The notes: generated by a model from the sequence alone, not told the origin. DNA of 64,000 nt from Dielma sp000508965 (GCA_000508965.1 BAHV02000001.1:62001-126000), one strand, 5' to 3'; positions 54,539 through 63,976 are shown, counted from the stretch's first letter. A program made the numbers and translations.

Positions 54539-55666
54539 ATGAAAAAATTAATTACAGCGGCTTTAAGCATGCTGCTGGTATTGGGAAATGTCCAGCCAGT
54601 GCAGGCCGCAGCCAGTTCAATCTATGAGATTTTAGTATTAATGAATTTACTGACCTATGACAGTGACGGTACAATCAGTGAGACAACACCGATCTCGCGG
54701 GCCGAATTTGCCAAGTCACTGTATCTTCTAGCCGGTTATGGTACAACCGCCGCCAATTCCTACACTTCTCCCTTTACCGATGTTTCATATTCAAATCAAT
54801 ATGCCGGATATATTAAAACCGTGGCCTCATTAGGTTATATGAGCGGTTATGCGAAAGGCTATTTCAAACCGGATCAGACAATTACCTCTGATGAAGCAAT
54901 AAAATCACTCCTGCTGATACTGGGCTATTCGGCCAGCGAAATTGCCGGATCAGACTTGCTTTATCAGACAGCCAGAATCAAGGGGCTGCTGGACAATACA
55001 GCATTAAGTGTCAATCAGCCACTGACTAAGGGCGATTATGCCCAGCTGATTTACAATGCGCTGTCAGCTGCATTGAAAACCGGTAACCAAACGCTTGCCC
55101 AGTCTTTAGGTTATACGCTGCGCAGTGATTCCTTAAGTTTATCCGATGTGATCGATGTCAACGCCGTGGGGCCGATTGCCCTGACAGGCTCAGCTTCTGC
55201 CAGTGATTTCGGTTTGACTTCACCGACTACCTACCTCAACGGTGTAGAAAAAAGCGTATCAATGCGTAAGGGTGATGTTGTGTATTATTCGGCTGAAACG
55301 AATAAATTATGGGTATACCGCAATTACGCTTACGGTACGATCACGCAAATCAGCGCCAATCTGGAAGATGTTACCTCCTTTACTGCCGGCGGTAATTACA
55401 CTTGTTCCACCGATGTCATCAAGGAACTGTTTGCCGCCAACAAGCTGCGAATCGGCTATCCGGTAAGAATCAGTCTGGACCGTGACGGCAATGCTGCTTA
55501 TGCAAGCTATTATGAACAAGACAGCGAACCAGATGGTTCATCTAATGCTAATACAAATTCATCAGGCTCGAACAGCACAAGTACGGTTGTTTATGTAAAT
55601 GATGGAAAGGTCTATCTTACTGTTGATGGCAAGACATATACATTCAATCTTGATGATGCAGACTGA
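54539..55666 (+). CDS. SLH-domain secreted protein of the MacAB operon
   Basis: This 375-residue protein has a signal peptide (cleaved near residue 24, VQAAA). Three SLH-like repeats follow in about residues 30-190 (e.g. ISRAEFAKSLYLLAG, FTDVSYSNQYAGYIKTVASLGYMSGY, FKPDQTITSDEAIKSLLLI). The C-terminal domain is beta-rich and ends in a Ser/Asn-rich stretch and a short YVNDGKVYLTVDGKTYTF repeat. SLH repeats usually hold proteins to secondary wall polymers. It is 12 bases after the permease and lies in the same operon, so it is a likely partner or substrate of the exporter. Confidence 0.85.
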   Translation: MKKLITAALSMLLVLGNVQPVQAAASSIYEILVLMNLLTYDSDGTISETTPISRAEFAKSLYLLAGYGTTAANSYTSPFTDVSYSNQYAGYIKTVASLGYMSGYAKGYFKPDQTITSDEAIKSLLLILGYSASEIAGSDLLYQTARIKGLLDNTALSVNQPLTKGDYAQLIYNALSAALKTGNQTLAQSLGYTLRSDSLSLSDVIDVNAVGPIALTGSASASDFGLTSPTTYLNGVEKSVSMRKGDVVYYSAETNKLWVYRNYAYGTITQISANLEDVTSFTAGGNYTCSTDVIKELFAANKLRIGYPVRISLDRDGNAAYASYYEQDSEPDGSSNANTNSSGSNSTSTVVYVNDGKVYLTVDGKTYTFNLDDAD

Positions 55667-55674
55667 TAAACAAA

Positions 55675-55706
55675 TAAAAAAGTTCATAATTTGAACTTTT
55701 TTATTC
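55675..55706. terminator. Bidirectional terminator
   Basis: AAAAAAGTTCA and TGAACTTTTTT pair with a short loop. It serves the SLH gene and the converging DUF3284-like gene. Confidence 0.9.
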
Positions 55707-56177
55707 TTTTTCTTCATTTAATGCAGCTTTCTCAGCTTCCCTATGTTTATTCTTAATTACCTGATCAATTTCTCTCAGCATTCTTTTTGCTCTTCGCTTG
55801 ATTTTACGCTGATAAAAGAAATCAGAAATTTTAAAAAGAATGCCATGCTCTTCAACCTTAGCTTTGAAATCCTCATAGTAACATACTTCACACAAGCCGC
55901 TGTCATCAGCTTCAAAACGCATTCCCATGGTAATTGTACCGCTGTTTGTCTCAACCTTCATATTATATCCTTTTTCGGTATCAAGTTCCGTCAGATGATA
56001 GTGATAATCAACCACTGTTTTTCTCTTTTTTAAATGTTTAGTGTGCTTAAATCCCTTTTTTAAAGATGATTTATTGATTTTTTTATTTGAGGATTGTGAG
56101 ACTTCATAGTACAAAGAATCTAAAACAATATCATAAACCTCAGCCTTAGTCCCGCTCATCAGCATATACATTTCCAT
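55701..56177 (-). CDS. DUF3284-like cytoplasmic protein
   Basis: This 158-residue protein has an N-terminal alpha/beta body and a very basic C-terminal helix (YQRKIKRRAKRMLREIDQV). The order (VYDIVLDSLYYEVSQSS, then YHYHLTELDTEKGYNMKVETNSGTI, then a basic amphipathic tail) resembles DUF3284 proteins, which have a START-like fold. The function is unknown. It is convergent with the SLH gene and divergent from the Lrp regulator. Confidence 0.6.
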   Translation of the reverse strand: MEMYMLMSGTKAEVYDIVLDSLYYEVSQSSNKKINKSSLKKGFKHTKHLKKRKTVVDYHYHLTELDTEKGYNMKVETNSGTITMGMRFEADDSGLCEVCYYEDFKAKVEEHGILFKISDFFYQRKIKRRAKRMLREIDQVIKNKHREAEKAALNEEKE

Positions 56178-56336
56178 GACTTATTCCCTCTTTCTTTCCT
56201 TATCATAACATAAGTACATGTGCATACTCAATGACCCGTCTTCTTGTTTCAGTTTGTTTCATAAATTATGATAATTTATCATTTACTAGAAACCTTTTTC
56301 AATGTACAATAAGTATAGATTGTAAGAGGTGAACTT

Positions 56337-56828
56337 ATGGAAGAAAAAGTATTATTGTCACTTATAGAAAAAAATGCAAGAAGAACCGTGAGTGATTTAG
56401 CGGATATTCTTCAAGAAAGTGAAGAAAACATTTTAGATACGCTGACTGAACTTGAAAAAGAAAAGGTCATTAATGGTTACCATACGATCATTAACTGGGA
56501 TCGGGCTAACGTTGACCGCGTAACCGCCGTCATTGATGTGAAATGCTCACCGGAACGTGATTATGGCTATGACCGCATCGCTTCGATGATCTATGCTTAT
56601 CCGGAAGTGGATACAATGTATCTGATGAGCGGCAAAACTGAGTTTATCGTAATTATTTACGGCAAGAGTATGCAGGAAATCGCAAACTTTGTCGGCAGCA
56701 AGCTGGCAGTTGTAGATGGTGTTACGGGTACATCTACTAACTTTGTGCTGAAGCAGTATAAATCAGCCGGGGTAATCTTTGACCAAAATGAAGATGATGA
56801 AAATGAAAGGTTAATTGTGACACCCTAA
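56337..56828 (+). CDS. Lrp/AsnC-family regulator
   Basis: This 163-residue regulator has an N-terminal helix-turn-helix (RTVSDLADILQESEENILDTL) and a RAM-type ligand domain with VTAVIDVKCSPERD and TMYLMSGKTEFIVII. It lies in a two-gene operon, sharing one base (TAATG) with an aminotransferase. Amino acid binding and control of the adjoining gene are expected from the family. The start follows AAGAGGTG. Confidence 0.92.
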   Translation: MEEKVLLSLIEKNARRTVSDLADILQESEENILDTLTELEKEKVINGYHTIINWDRANVDRVTAVIDVKCSPERDYGYDRIASMIYAYPEVDTMYLMSGKTEFIVIIYGKSMQEIANFVGSKLAVVDGVTGTSTNFVLKQYKSAGVIFDQNEDDENERLIVTP

Positions 56829-57991
56829 TGTATGAAGAATTACTAAGCGATAAGGTCAAAGTTCTTAAACCAAGCGGTATCCGTAAATTTTTTGATTTAG
56901 CAGCCACCCGTGAAGGGGTAATTTCACTCGGTGTGGGCGAGCCTGATTTTGCGACGCCATGGCATATCCGTGAAGCAGCTATTTATTCTATTAAACAAGG
57001 TAAAACATTTTATACCGGCAATGCCGGACTGCTGCCGCTGCGCAAGGAAATCTGCAGCTATATGCACCGGCAGTTTAATCTAAACTATGATCCGGTAAAA
57101 AATGTCATTGTGACCGTCGGCGGTTCAGAAGCTATCGATATTACATTAAGAGCCATCGTGAATCCGGGCGATGAAGTTATTTTGCTTCAGCCGTGTTATG
57201 TAGCTTATGAGCCAAGCGTGATTCTTGCCGATGGAGTGCCTGTTTTTATCGAATTAAAAGAAGAGAATCAGTTTAAACTGACCGCTCAGCAGTTAGAAGC
57301 GGCAATCACTGATAAAACAAAGGCAGTCCTGTTGAATTTCCCTTCCAATCCTACCGGCGGGGTGATGACACGCGACGATTATGCACCGTTAATTCCGATT
57401 ATTAAAAAACATAATCTGATTGTGATCAGTGATGAAATTTATGCTGAATTAAGTTATTCTGAAAAACATTGTTCACCGGCTAATTTTGATGAAATCAAGG
57501 ATCTTACCATTATCATCAGCGGTTTTTCTAAGGCTTTTGCGATGACTGGCTGGCGGCTTGGCTACATGCTTGCTAATGAAACCTTTATAACCCAGATTTT
57601 AAAAATTCATCAATATGTTATAATGTCGGCACCAACAGCCGCACAATTTGGCGCGATTGAAGGTCTCCGCAATGGCCAGCGCCATGTTGATGAAATGGTG
57701 GAACAGTATAAACTGCGGCGAAATTTCATTGTCAATGGCTTTAACCGCATCGGTTTAAAAACACATATGCCGGAAGGTGCCTTCTATATTTTCCCAAGTA
57801 TTAAATGCACCGGCCTCAGCTCATTAGAATTCTGTGAACGTCTGCTTGAGGAACAGAACGTTGCCTGTGTACCGGGTGACGCATTCGGGTCCGCAGGTGA
57901 AGGTTATATCCGTGTCTCCTATGCATACAGCATTGAAGAAATCAAGGGTGCGCTGGAGAAAATCGGCGAATTCATGAAACAATTCCAATAA
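56828..57991 (+). CDS. Class I PLP-dependent aminotransferase
   Basis: This 387-residue fold-type I aminotransferase has the PLP lysine in SGFSKAFAMTGWRLGY. Other active-site segments are NFPSNPTGG, ISDEIYAEL and GAFYIFPS, and the C-terminal Arg lies in YIRVSYAYS. It resembles PatA/AspC-like enzymes that use aromatic or acidic amino acids. Coupling to the Lrp regulator points to amino-acid homeostasis. Substrate is not assignable by eye. Confidence 0.92.
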   Translation: MYEELLSDKVKVLKPSGIRKFFDLAATREGVISLGVGEPDFATPWHIREAAIYSIKQGKTFYTGNAGLLPLRKEICSYMHRQFNLNYDPVKNVIVTVGGSEAIDITLRAIVNPGDEVILLQPCYVAYEPSVILADGVPVFIELKEENQFKLTAQQLEAAITDKTKAVLLNFPSNPTGGVMTRDDYAPLIPIIKKHNLIVISDEIYAELSYSEKHCSPANFDEIKDLTIIISGFSKAFAMTGWRLGYMLANETFITQILKIHQYVIMSAPTAAQFGAIEGLRNGQRHVDEMVEQYKLRRNFIVNGFNRIGLKTHMPEGAFYIFPSIKCTGLSSLEFCERLLEEQNVACVPGDAFGSAGEGYIRVSYAYSIEEIKGALEKIGEFMKQFQ

Positions 57992-57998
57992 ATTGAAA

Positions 57999-58024
57999 GA
58001 ACTCTCTGCGGAGAGTTTTTATTA
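57999..58024 (+). terminator. Terminator after the aminotransferase gene
   Basis: AACTCTC and GAGAGTT form the stem around TGCG, followed by TTTATTATTT. Confidence 0.85.
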
Positions 58025-58165
58025 TTTAAGCAGACCTTTTCTAGTTTGTGTAAAACCTCATGAATCAATGCCAAACTTTGGTAAATATGATATACTAAGC
58101 ATATATGGAAAGCATGAATTTTATAAATACATGATCATAAAGCTGGGGCTTAGGATGGAATTCAT

Positions 58166-59893
58166 ATGAATAAATATAAAATCAGAAAAGTCATACCTGT
58201 TTTCTTTACCGCTCTCTTCTGCATCATCAGTCTGGTGATGCTTACTACCATCTGGAGTCTGCAGGGAAATGCGAGAGTAATCAATTATACCGGTATTATC
58301 CGCGGAGCCTCACAGCGGCTGGTTAAACAGGAAATGGCGATGCAGCCCGATGATGAACTGATTGTTAGGCTTGATGCTATTCTCCGTGAACTGGCAACCG
58401 GCCATGGGGATAACAAACTCACCAAGCTGCCTGATGAACAGTATCAACAATATCTTAAACAGCTGCAGGCGGCCTTTGATACACTGAAGGATGAAATCAT
58501 GATCGTACGTCAAAGCGGTGACAGTCGGCAGCTTTATACATTAAGCGAGGATTTTTTCATATTGTCTGATCAGGCGGTATCGGCGGCGGAAAACTATTCC
58601 CGGCATCAAGTCAATCATGCCCTGATTCTATTCACGATTCTCAGCATCAGCTTTTTGATTCTGATTTTATTGTTCCTGAAATTTGAGAAGCAGCAGCGGC
58701 TGACTCAGGTTGCTTTAGAAAGTGCTGAACATGCGAATAAAGCTAAAAGTGAATTTCTTTCCAATATGTCGCATGAAATCAGAACACCGATGAACGGCAT
58801 TATCGGCATGACAGAAATAGCTCGGCGCAATGCCGATAATAAACCAAAGCTTTTAGACAGTCTGGATAAAATTGATTTGTCCTCTGCCTACCTGATGTCC
58901 TTGATCAATGATGTATTGGATATGTCAAGAATTGAAAGCGGCAAAATCGAACTCGATGATCAAGTCTTTGAATTGCCGGAAGTGCTTGACCGCATACATA
59001 GTATGTTTGCGCAGAAGGCCAGTGATGCCAATGTTGATTTCACTATCAGTCATAAAGAGATCAGTGTTCATACATTGATCGGTGATGAACTGCGAATCAG
59101 TCAAATTTTAGTTAATATAATTTCTAACGCTTTAAAATTTACACCTAAGGGCGGCTCAGTAACACTCGAAGTAAGAGAAAAAGAGTCCACTGAAGATACT
59201 GCCAATGTAGAATTCATCATTACCGACACCGGTATCGGCATCAGTGAAGGATTCCAAAAACGTATTTTTGAACCGTTTGAACAAGCTCAGGCATCAACGG
59301 TGAAGCAATATGGCGGGACAGGACTTGGTTTGGCAATCAGCAGCAAGTTTGCGAAAATGATGGGCGGCGATATTCAGTTACAAAGCAAGCTGAACGAAGG
59401 TTCTCGCTTTATTGTCGATATACCCTTAAAACGGCCGCCGGCAGAAGCTGCCAGTACCGTGATTAATAATTATAAACCGCATATTGATTCTTTACAAAAT
59501 ATCCGTGTGCTGCTTGCGGAGGATAATGAGATCAATTCCGAGATCGTGGTTACCATGCTTGAAAGCTGTCAGGCTGCTGTTGATCCGGTTTTCAATGGGG
59601 CTGAGGCGGTAAAACAATTCGAAGACTCTCCGGAAGGTACATATAGGCTGATTCTGATGGATATTCAGATGCCGGAAATGAACGGGCTGGAAGCGACCAA
59701 AACCATCCGTTCCCTAGATCGCGGCGATGCCGGTGAGGTTTTAATCATCGGATTATCCGCAAATGTATTTAAACAGGATGTAGACAAGGCTCTGCAAAGC
59801 GGCATGAATGATTATCTTGGCAAGCCGATTGATATGAATCATTTATTTGAAGCAATCAGCCGCCACTTAGCTTATGCAAATCCGGATCATTGA
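58166..59893 (+). CDS. Hybrid sensor histidine kinase with a receiver domain
   Basis: This 575-residue protein has two membrane helices (about 11-31 and 152-172). They flank a PilJ/NIT-like extracellular helical sensor (NYTGIIRGASQRLVKQEM). HisKA follows with His-203 (NMSHEIRTPMNG), then an HATPase domain (GTGLGLAIS) and a C-terminal receiver (about 450-570; phospho-Asp in LILMDIQMPEMNG). No HPt protein or separate response regulator lies next to it. The partner would be elsewhere. It might regulate by blocking or diverting phosphate. Confidence 0.92.
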   Translation: MNKYKIRKVIPVFFTALFCIISLVMLTTIWSLQGNARVINYTGIIRGASQRLVKQEMAMQPDDELIVRLDAILRELATGHGDNKLTKLPDEQYQQYLKQLQAAFDTLKDEIMIVRQSGDSRQLYTLSEDFFILSDQAVSAAENYSRHQVNHALILFTILSISFLILILLFLKFEKQQRLTQVALESAEHANKAKSEFLSNMSHEIRTPMNGIIGMTEIARRNADNKPKLLDSLDKIDLSSAYLMSLINDVLDMSRIESGKIELDDQVFELPEVLDRIHSMFAQKASDANVDFTISHKEISVHTLIGDELRISQILVNIISNALKFTPKGGSVTLEVREKESTEDTANVEFIITDTGIGISEGFQKRIFEPFEQAQASTVKQYGGTGLGLAISSKFAKMMGGDIQLQSKLNEGSRFIVDIPLKRPPAEAASTVINNYKPHIDSLQNIRVLLAEDNEINSEIVVTMLESCQAAVDPVFNGAEAVKQFEDSPEGTYRLILMDIQMPEMNGLEATKTIRSLDRGDAGEVLIIGLSANVFKQDVDKALQSGMNDYLGKPIDMNHLFEAISRHLAYANPDH

Positions 59894-59906
59894 TCCGGAT
59901 TTTTGT
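59878..59906 (+). terminator. Terminator of the hybrid kinase gene
   Basis: AAATCCGGATCA and TGATCCGGATTT overlap the stop codon and form a hairpin followed by TTTG. Confidence 0.85.
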
Positions 59907-60003
59907 TTGTCAACCTTACAAAAATGATAGCTTTCTGTTAGCTGATTCGATGGGTAAAACGTTAATACTATCGTATACTAAAGCCATAAAGGAGGAATGC
60001 AGG

Positions 60004-60084
60004 ATGAAACATTTACTTAATAATATCAGAATCATCTTTTGTATTCTGGTACTTGGCTATACAGAAAAGGAGTTTGGAATGTAA
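60004..60084 (+). CDS. Possible 26-residue hydrophobic small protein
   Basis: An ATG preceded by AGGAGGAATGCAGG opens a 26-codon frame, MKHLLNNIRIIFCILVLGYT and six more residues, with one hydrophobic segment. It lies between a hybrid kinase and a two-component pair, about 100 bases before the response regulator. A single short membrane helix suits a small regulator of the BceS-like kinase, which lacks its usual transporter partner, but nothing proves this. Confidence 0.4.
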   Translation: MKHLLNNIRIIFCILVLGYTEKEFGM

Positions 60085-60184
60085 CATGGAAATAATGATA
60101 CAAATTATAAAGGGAACACTTCATCGTTTAAAAGTTTTTATTTGGATGCTGATGTAGTGTTATAATGATGGAGAGGTGAACATC

Positions 60185-60856
60185 ATGCATATTATGATAA
60201 TTGAAGATAATGAGAAGATCAGGAATGAGCTTAGTGATTTTCTGCATAAAAATGGTTATGTGACATCAGCGCCTGATGATTTTGAACATATTCTTGAAAG
60301 CATCGATCAGCTTAAGCCTGATCTTTTGCTGCTTGATCTAAATCTGCCGGTCATGGACGGACATTATATATGCCGGGAAGTACGTAAAAAAAGCTTTATT
60401 CCAATTTTAATCGTTACCAGCCGTGATTCGGAAATCGATGAGCTTGTCTCAATGAATCTGGGAGCTGATGACTATATTACCAAACCTTACAATCTGCAGA
60501 TCTTATTAGCTAGGATCGCATCAGTCCTGAAACGAGCTTATGCCAGCAATCCCCAGCAGCTAGTTGTCCGTGACGCAGCCTTGGATATCTCAAAAAGTGT
60601 GGTCAGCTATAAGGGACAAAGCGTTGAGCTAACTAAAAATGAATTGCGGATCCTGCATTGTCTGTTTACCAACAAGAATCAGATTGTATCTAGATATAAT
60701 CTGATGCAGCACATGTGGGACTGTGATTGTTTTGTCGATGATAATACATTGACCGTAAATATTAATCGGCTGCGTAAAAAGCTGGAATATCTGAAGCTTG
60801 ATGATTTAATTCAGACAAGACGCGGATTGGGGTATATGGTTGATGAAAACAATTGA
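60185..60856 (+). CDS. OmpR-family response regulator (BceR-like)
   Basis: This protein of about 223 residues has an N-terminal receiver (phospho-Asp in LLLDLNLPVMDG) and a C-terminal winged helix (LTKNELRILHCLF, then VDDNTLTVNINRLRKKL). It resembles BceR-type regulators. It overlaps the kinase gene by 14 bases, so they are translated together. Start at 60185 follows GAGGTGAACATC. Confidence 0.92.
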   Translation: MHIMIIEDNEKIRNELSDFLHKNGYVTSAPDDFEHILESIDQLKPDLLLLDLNLPVMDGHYICREVRKKSFIPILIVTSRDSEIDELVSMNLGADDYITKPYNLQILLARIASVLKRAYASNPQQLVVRDAALDISKSVVSYKGQSVELTKNELRILHCLFTNKNQIVSRYNLMQHMWDCDCFVDDNTLTVNINRLRKKLEYLKLDDLIQTRRGLGYMVDENN

Positions 60857-61853
60857 CTTCATTAAAGAAAAATTCTTGCTGCTTGTAGCGGCGATATTAG
60901 TTTATCTGGCAATGCTTAGCTTTATGCTGATAACTAAAATACAAATAGAAATCGTTCTGGTCATCACTTTTCTGTTTTGGTCTTATACCTTGGGCAGCTT
61001 TGTTGTGGAATATATGCGGCGAAAAAATACTTATGATGAATGGATGATGATAATGGAAAAGCTTGATCAGAAGTATTTATTAAGCGAATGCATGGAAGAG
61101 CCTAATTTTTTAGACGGCAGAATTCTTTATGAGCTGCTTAAGGAATGTGATAAATCGATGCTTGATCATGTGAATGAGTATAAGTACCGGCAGCTTGATT
61201 ATAAAGAATACATTGAAATGTGGGTTCATGAAATTAAAACACCCTTGGCGGCGGCAAAGCTGATTCTTGAAAATAATCCGTCTCCGGTCAGAGATTCCCT
61301 GCTTGAAGAAGTCAATAAGGTTGAGGACTATGTGGAACAGGCTCTATTCTATGCCCGTTCATCTACCTTGGAAAAGGACTATATCATTAAAAAATTTACT
61401 TTAGAGGAAATGGTAAATAAAGTAATCCGCAAACATTCAAAGATTTTCATCATGCGGGGCATCGGTTTAAAGCTGGAAAATCTTGATCTTAATGTTTATA
61501 CAGATAATAAATGGGTTGAATTTATTCTTGATCAGATTCTAGTCAATGCATTAAAATATTGCGATGCCAGCCAGCCGCAGATTGAAATTTGTGCGTGTCA
61601 GTATGCTAACTCTGTCCTGCTTGAGATTAAGGATAATGGCAGCGGTGTTGCTGATAATGAAATCGGCAGAGTGTTTGACCGAGGTTTTACCGGCAGCCGG
61701 GGCCGCAAGCAGGAAGCGTCAACCGGCTTGGGTCTTTATCTTTGCAAACAGCTTTGCATCAAGCTTAATCTCGGCATCGATTTTCGGATGAGCGGCCATC
61801 AGACAATCGTCGGCATCACGTTCCCGCTGAATACATATAATTTAGCTGATTAA
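60843..61853 (+). CDS. BceS-like intramembrane-sensing histidine kinase
   Basis: This protein of about 336 residues has two close membrane helices (about 11-31 and 37-56) and almost no extracellular loop. HisKA with His-129 (MWVHEIKTPLAAAK) and an HATPase domain (KDNGSGV, STGLGLYLCK) follow. This is the BceS architecture, where the kinase is normally activated by a BceAB-type transporter that binds antimicrobial peptides. No such transporter follows; a methionine T-box and metNI come next. The partner transporter must be elsewhere or lost. Confidence 0.9.
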   Translation: MKTIDFIKEKFLLLVAAILVYLAMLSFMLITKIQIEIVLVITFLFWSYTLGSFVVEYMRRKNTYDEWMMIMEKLDQKYLLSECMEEPNFLDGRILYELLKECDKSMLDHVNEYKYRQLDYKEYIEMWVHEIKTPLAAAKLILENNPSPVRDSLLEEVNKVEDYVEQALFYARSSTLEKDYIIKKFTLEEMVNKVIRKHSKIFIMRGIGLKLENLDLNVYTDNKWVEFILDQILVNALKYCDASQPQIEICACQYANSVLLEIKDNGSGVADNEIGRVFDRGFTGSRGRKQEASTGLGLYLCKQLCIKLNLGIDFRMSGHQTIVGITFPLNTYNLAD

Positions 61854-61925
61854 GCGAACTGCAAGAACTATTTGCTTCAATTAATAGGCAGCAATGCTTA
61901 AAATTCATAATTTTTCAGAAACCAG

Positions 61926-61954
61926 TTGACTTATTTTCACGAAAATGATAATGT
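61926..61954 (+). promoter_or_regulatory. Predicted promoter of the T-box/met operon
   Basis: TTGACT (61926-61931) and TAATGT (61949-61954) are separated by 17 bases and lie just ahead of the T-box leader. Confidence 0.6.
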
Positions 61955-61974
61955 AATAGCATTAAGAAACACAA

Positions 61975-62229
61975 GGAATTGAAGAGTAGCTTTAATGCAA
62001 GTCAAAACAGAGAGTTTATGGTTGGTGCAAATAAACAAGAGGCGCTTAGAGTGAAGATGGTCAAGGAGTGGCACAGGTGAAAATAAGTAGCTTGTGACGG
62101 AGGCACCCGTTAACGTGATAGAGTATAACTGATGAATCAGCGTACTTGATGAGATATTGTTTGTGAGAACAATATGAACCTGGGTGGTAACACGATAACT
62201 CGTCCCTATATGGAGACGAGTTTTTTTTA
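61975..62229 (+). ncRNA. T-box riboswitch, methionine-specific
   Basis: The leader has a Stem I with GAAGAGTAG, AGAGAG and the GGTTGGTGC loop, and the descending arm AGTGAAGATGGTC, where ATG at 62057-62059 is the likely specifier codon. The T-box sequence is GAACCTGGGTGGTAACACG at 62176-62194. A terminator with arms AACTCGTC and GACGAGTT (62198-62222) and eight T follows. In T-boxes uncharged tRNA with the matching anticodon opens the downstream gene. An ATG specifier fits the metNIQ genes downstream. The discriminator position reads T, matching A73. Confidence 0.93.
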
Positions 62230-62250
62230 TAGATAAGGAGTGAAACCATT

Positions 62251-63285
62251 ATGATTAAATTAGATCACATCACCAAAACCTTTCAGACACCAAGTTTAGA
62301 GGTTCATGCTTGTAAAGATGTTACATTGGATATCGGCGCCGGTGAGATTTATGGGATTATCGGATTTTCCGGAGCTGGTAAATCAACGCTTGTACGCTGT
62401 ATTAATCTGCTTGAAAGACCTACCGGCGGAACTGTCAGCGTTGATGGTGTAGAGCTGACCGCTTTGCCTGAAAAAGAGCTTAGGGCAGTGCGCAAAAAGA
62501 TCGGCATGATCTTCCAGCATTTCAATCTGATGCGCTCCCGAACGGTAGCTCAAAATATTGCTTATCCTTTAAAAGGCAGCGGTTTAAGTAAGGAAGAAAT
62601 CAACAAAAAGGTAAATGAACTGCTGAAGCTGGTCGATCTTGAGGAAAAAGCAACTGTTTATCCTTCACAATTAAGCGGCGGTCAAAAGCAGCGTGTGGCA
62701 ATAGCTCGTTCACTGGCCAATGATCCAAAGGTCTTGCTTTGTGACGAAGCAACCAGTGCCCTTGATCCGCAGACGACTAAATCAATCCTGCGATTACTGA
62801 AGCATGTTAATGAGCAGTTAGGAATTACTATCGTATTGATTACTCATGAGATGGCGGTAATCAAAGAAATATGCAATCGAGTCGCAGTCATGGAAAATGG
62901 TGAGGTTGTGGAAGAGGGCAATATTCTTGATGTATTTTCTTCCCCTAAACAGCAGGTTACCCGTGATTTCATCGATTCCACATCGACGATCAATAAGATC
63001 TATGAACTGATTGAGACGGATGATCCCATCATTCAGCTTGAGAAAGGTGAAAGCCTTGTTATTTTGCATTATACAGCTGGCAATACAGATAAAGCATTGA
63101 TTTCCGATGTATCAAGAAAGTTCAATATTAATTCAAATATTGCCTTCGGTAATATTGAAATTATTCAGAATACACCGCTAGGCAGTTTAGTTGTAAAGCT
63201 AAGCGGTGAAGAAGAAAATATTCAGAAAACAATTCTCTATTTAAGAGAGCATAATGTGAAAGTTGAGGTGCTGAAAACATGCTAG
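62251..63285 (+). CDS. metN: Methionine ABC importer ATPase MetN
   Basis: This 344-residue ATPase has Walker A GFSGAGKSTLVRC, Q-loop FQHFNLM, signature LSGGQKQRVAIARSL, Walker B LLCDEATSALDPQ and the H-loop His in LITHEM. A C-terminal NIL domain (about 260-344) binds methionine and inhibits transport when levels are high. It follows the T-box terminator by 22 bases, so it is the first gene of metNIQ. The start at 62251 follows AAGGAG. Confidence 0.95.
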   Translation: MIKLDHITKTFQTPSLEVHACKDVTLDIGAGEIYGIIGFSGAGKSTLVRCINLLERPTGGTVSVDGVELTALPEKELRAVRKKIGMIFQHFNLMRSRTVAQNIAYPLKGSGLSKEEINKKVNELLKLVDLEEKATVYPSQLSGGQKQRVAIARSLANDPKVLLCDEATSALDPQTTKSILRLLKHVNEQLGITIVLITHEMAVIKEICNRVAVMENGEVVEEGNILDVFSSPKQQVTRDFIDSTSTINKIYELIETDDPIIQLEKGESLVILHYTAGNTDKALISDVSRKFNINSNIAFGNIEIIQNTPLGSLVVKLSGEEENIQKTILYLREHNVKVEVLKTC

Positions 63286-63959
63286 AATTTCTTACTCAGC
63301 TGATGCCGAACGTTATCGATAAATGGCCGGCTTTTGTTCAGGCATGTATTGAATCTTTACAGATGATAGCTTTTTCAGGAATTATATCTGCCGCATTCGG
63401 TTTATTATTCGGAGTCATTCTCACCGTAACCGGCAAGGGTGGTATTATGGAAAATCGTATCATTTGGACGGTTCTTGACAAGCTGGTTAATATTTTCCGT
63501 TCCATACCGTTTATTATACTTGTTGCTCTCTTAATGGACGTTACAAGAGCCATATCAGGAACAACGATCGGTGTTAAAGGAGCTATTTTCCCATTGATTA
63601 TGGGTACTGTTCCATTCTTCTCAAGACAGATCGAATCATCCTTGGCAGAAGTTGATTATGGTTTGATTGAAGCCAGTCAGTCCATGGGTGATTCACCGCT
63701 TCAGACCATTCTGAGAGTTTATCTAAGAGAAAGCATCCCGGGTATTATCCGTGCTACTACGATTACACTGATATCACTGATTGGTCTGACTGCTATGGTT
63801 GGTGTTGTCGGCGGTGGCGGTATTGGTAATTTTGCTATTCAATATGGTTATTCCCGCCATCAAACAGATATTACTTATGTCTCTTGTATCGTCATTCTAA
63901 TCTTTATTACCTTGATTCAATCCATAAGCAACGTGCTTATTCAGAAAACCACACATTAG
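63279..63959 (+). CDS. metI: Methionine ABC importer permease MetI
   Basis: This 226-residue permease has five or six helices and the ABC-permease EAA-like loop SLAEVDYGLIEASQSMGDSP. The segment VGVVGGGGIGNFAIQYGY is typical of MetI. Its start overlaps the metN stop by seven bases. It imports methionine with MetN and the binding protein MetQ, whose gene begins next. Confidence 0.95.
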   Translation: MLEFLTQLMPNVIDKWPAFVQACIESLQMIAFSGIISAAFGLLFGVILTVTGKGGIMENRIIWTVLDKLVNIFRSIPFIILVALLMDVTRAISGTTIGVKGAIFPLIMGTVPFFSRQIESSLAEVDYGLIEASQSMGDSPLQTILRVYLRESIPGIIRATTITLISLIGLTAMVGVVGGGGIGNFAIQYGYSRHQTDITYVSCIVILIFITLIQSISNVLIQKTTH

Positions 63960-63976
63960 AAAAGGAGAAAACTAAA

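Noticed and set aside
60185..61853. Complete BceRSAB bacitracin-type resistance module
   Set aside because: Regulator and kinase fit, but the transporter genes are missing; the next genes are metNI under a T-box.
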